Origin: JAIMBK01 sp040755975
GTDB lineage: Bacteria > Bacillota > Desulfotomaculia > Desulfotomaculales > Nap2-2B
Assembly (NCBI GenBank): GCA_040755975.1
Contig: JBFLZY010000122.1
Location: 1-6,269 of the forward strand
Length of the DNA: 6,269 nucleotides
Direction of reading: 5' to 3'
This document shows, one piece after another, positions 5,351 to 6,269 of this stretch (the stretch's first letter is position 1; each line of letters opens with the position of its first letter). A model generated the notes under the pieces. The model saw only the letters and a list, made by a program, of their open reading frames with translations. It searched no databases and was not told the origin of the DNA. Both the position numbers and the translations under genes were made by a program.

Positions 5351-6269
5351 ATGTCCGGTATAAAAGCAAAGTGTTTTGCCTTGCGGCACAAACTGGCCCT
5401 CCTCTCGTTTGTTTCGGTAGTCCTGGCCGTTTTCATTGGCGGACTGATTATCTCCGTAAGAATATCCGACATGCTGGAAAGGGAAATGGGCAACCGCGCC
5501 CTGGCCATTGCCCGCACGCTGGCCCAGATGGAAGTAATTCAAAATAACGTCGGCAGGCCGGGTGGGGAGAAGGCGATCCAGCCCGTTGCCGAAAAAATCC
5601 GGCTGGCTACGGGTGTTGATTACATAGTGATCGTTGATCTGCATAAAATCCGTTATTCCCACCCAATCGCGGAGCGCATTGGAAAACCTTTTGAGGATGA
5701 AGATATCAATCTTTCCCTCCATGATCGCGAATATATCTCCTATGCGACGGGGGTAATGGGTCCTTCCGTACGTGCTTTTACACCCGTCAAAACCGATGAA
5801 GGGACGCGGCAGGTCGGGGTGGTGGTGGTAGGCGTGCTTACTCCCACTGCCGGCGAACTGCTCAGGGTCATTCATCCGCAAATCTACCCTTCCCTGGCGG
5901 TGGGGTTGTTTGTAGGCCTGGCTGGCTCTTTGTTTTTGGCCAACCGGATTAAAGGGGCAATGTTCGGAATGGAGCCGGAAGAAATCGGGCGGCTTTTAGA
6001 GGAGCGCAACGCAACTTTTCAGGCGATGGGCGAAGGAGTTATTGCCATTGACAACCACGAGAACATTACGTTGCTGAACAGGGAAGCCGGCCGTCTTCTG
6101 GGGGTCGGTGAACAGGTGGTCGGCCGGCCTGTGAGCAGAGTGATTGCCAAAGATTTTCTTTCCCGCGTTTTAAAAAGCGGGGAGCCGGAATTAAACCAGG
6201 AATTTGTTTTTAACGGCACAACGGTCATCAGCAATTGCGTTCCCATTAAGGTCAAGGGGATGGTGGTGG
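5351..6269 (+). CDS. DcuS/CitA-type sensor histidine kinase (3' end missing)
   Basis: This is a membrane sensor kinase of the DcuS/CitA/MalK family, which detects C4-dicarboxylates or citrate outside the membrane and phosphorylates a cognate response regulator. The 306 visible residues show TM1 (about 15-36), an extracytoplasmic PAS sensor (about 37-177), TM2 (about 178-197) and the start of a cytoplasmic PAS domain (from about 220, AMGEGVIAIDNHENITLLN). The sensor carries R101-Y-S-H104, IGKPF114 and R141-A-F143-TP. These equal R107, H110, F120, R147 and F149 of E. coli DcuS with identical spacing. The histidine and ATPase domains lie beyond the window. ATG 5339, GTG 5345 and ATG 5351 are all in frame, a stop precedes 5339, and none has a strong ribosome binding site; 5351 is preferred for the weak GGGTG just ahead. 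A response-regulator gene is expected downstream. Confidence 0.92.
   Translation, partial: MSGIKAKCFALRHKLALLSFVSVVLAVFIGGLIISVRISDMLEREMGNRALAIARTLAQMEVIQNNVGRPGGEKAIQPVAEKIRLATGVDYIVIVDLHKIRYSHPIAERIGKPFEDEDINLSLHDREYISYATGVMGPSVRAFTPVKTDEGTRQVGVVVVGVLTPTAGELLRVIHPQIYPSLAVGLFVGLAGSLFLANRIKGAMFGMEPEEIGRLLEERNATFQAMGEGVIAIDNHENITLLNREAGRLLGVGEQVVGRPVSRVIAKDFLSRVLKSGEPELNQEFVFNGTTVISNCVPIKVKGMVV

Noticed and set aside
5315..5881. 188-codon open frame on the minus strand
   Set aside because: It lies antisense to the kinase, whose + strand frame has clear DcuS-type domains and binding residues; the minus product has no recognisable domain.

Overview
The window reads as a chromosomal segment of an endospore-forming clostridial Firmicute. 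The best guess is the Peptococcaceae/Desulfotomaculaceae group (Pelotomaculum or Desulfotomaculum type). This rests on a moderately GC-rich composition, strong GGAGG/GAGGTGA ribosome binding sites, the Firmicute order miaA-hfq-spoVK-ynbB, and dispersed palindromic repeats. The genus is inference; the Firmicute assignment is well supported. All recognised genes are on the + strand.

Region 1 (1-2171) is housekeeping and sporulation. It holds the 3' part of miaA (tRNA A37 dimethylallyltransferase), then hfq (RNA chaperone) 35 nt later with a good terminator behind it. A fresh promoter and a TTG-initiated spoVK-type AAA+ ATPase gene follow. Region 2 (2276-3517) is a YnbB-type PLP-dependent enzyme of the methionine gamma-lyase family, complete and with its catalytic lysine.

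Region 3 (3514-5318) is the unusual part. A LysR-type regulator gene (3922-4836) sits between two inverted copies of a roughly 0.3-0.4 kb palindromic element. Copy A (3514-3826) begins at the ynbB stop codon. Copy B (about 4919-5318) is about 100 bp longer because a second small inverted-repeat element lies inside it. Each copy also carries a purine/pyrimidine-strand hairpin bounded by CAATTG. No transposase is present. In one arm, all four substitutions between the copies fall at synonymous third positions of one shared reading frame, which hints at past or present coding constraint.

Region 4 (5351-6269, cut by the window end) is the N-terminal half of a DcuS/CitA-type sensor histidine kinase: two membrane segments, an extracytoplasmic PAS sensor with the full dicarboxylate/citrate-binding residue set, and a cytoplasmic PAS domain. 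A perfect tandem 10-bp repeat lies just ahead of it. LysR and the kinase may form a regulatory pair for organic-acid or related metabolism, but nothing in the window proves a functional link.
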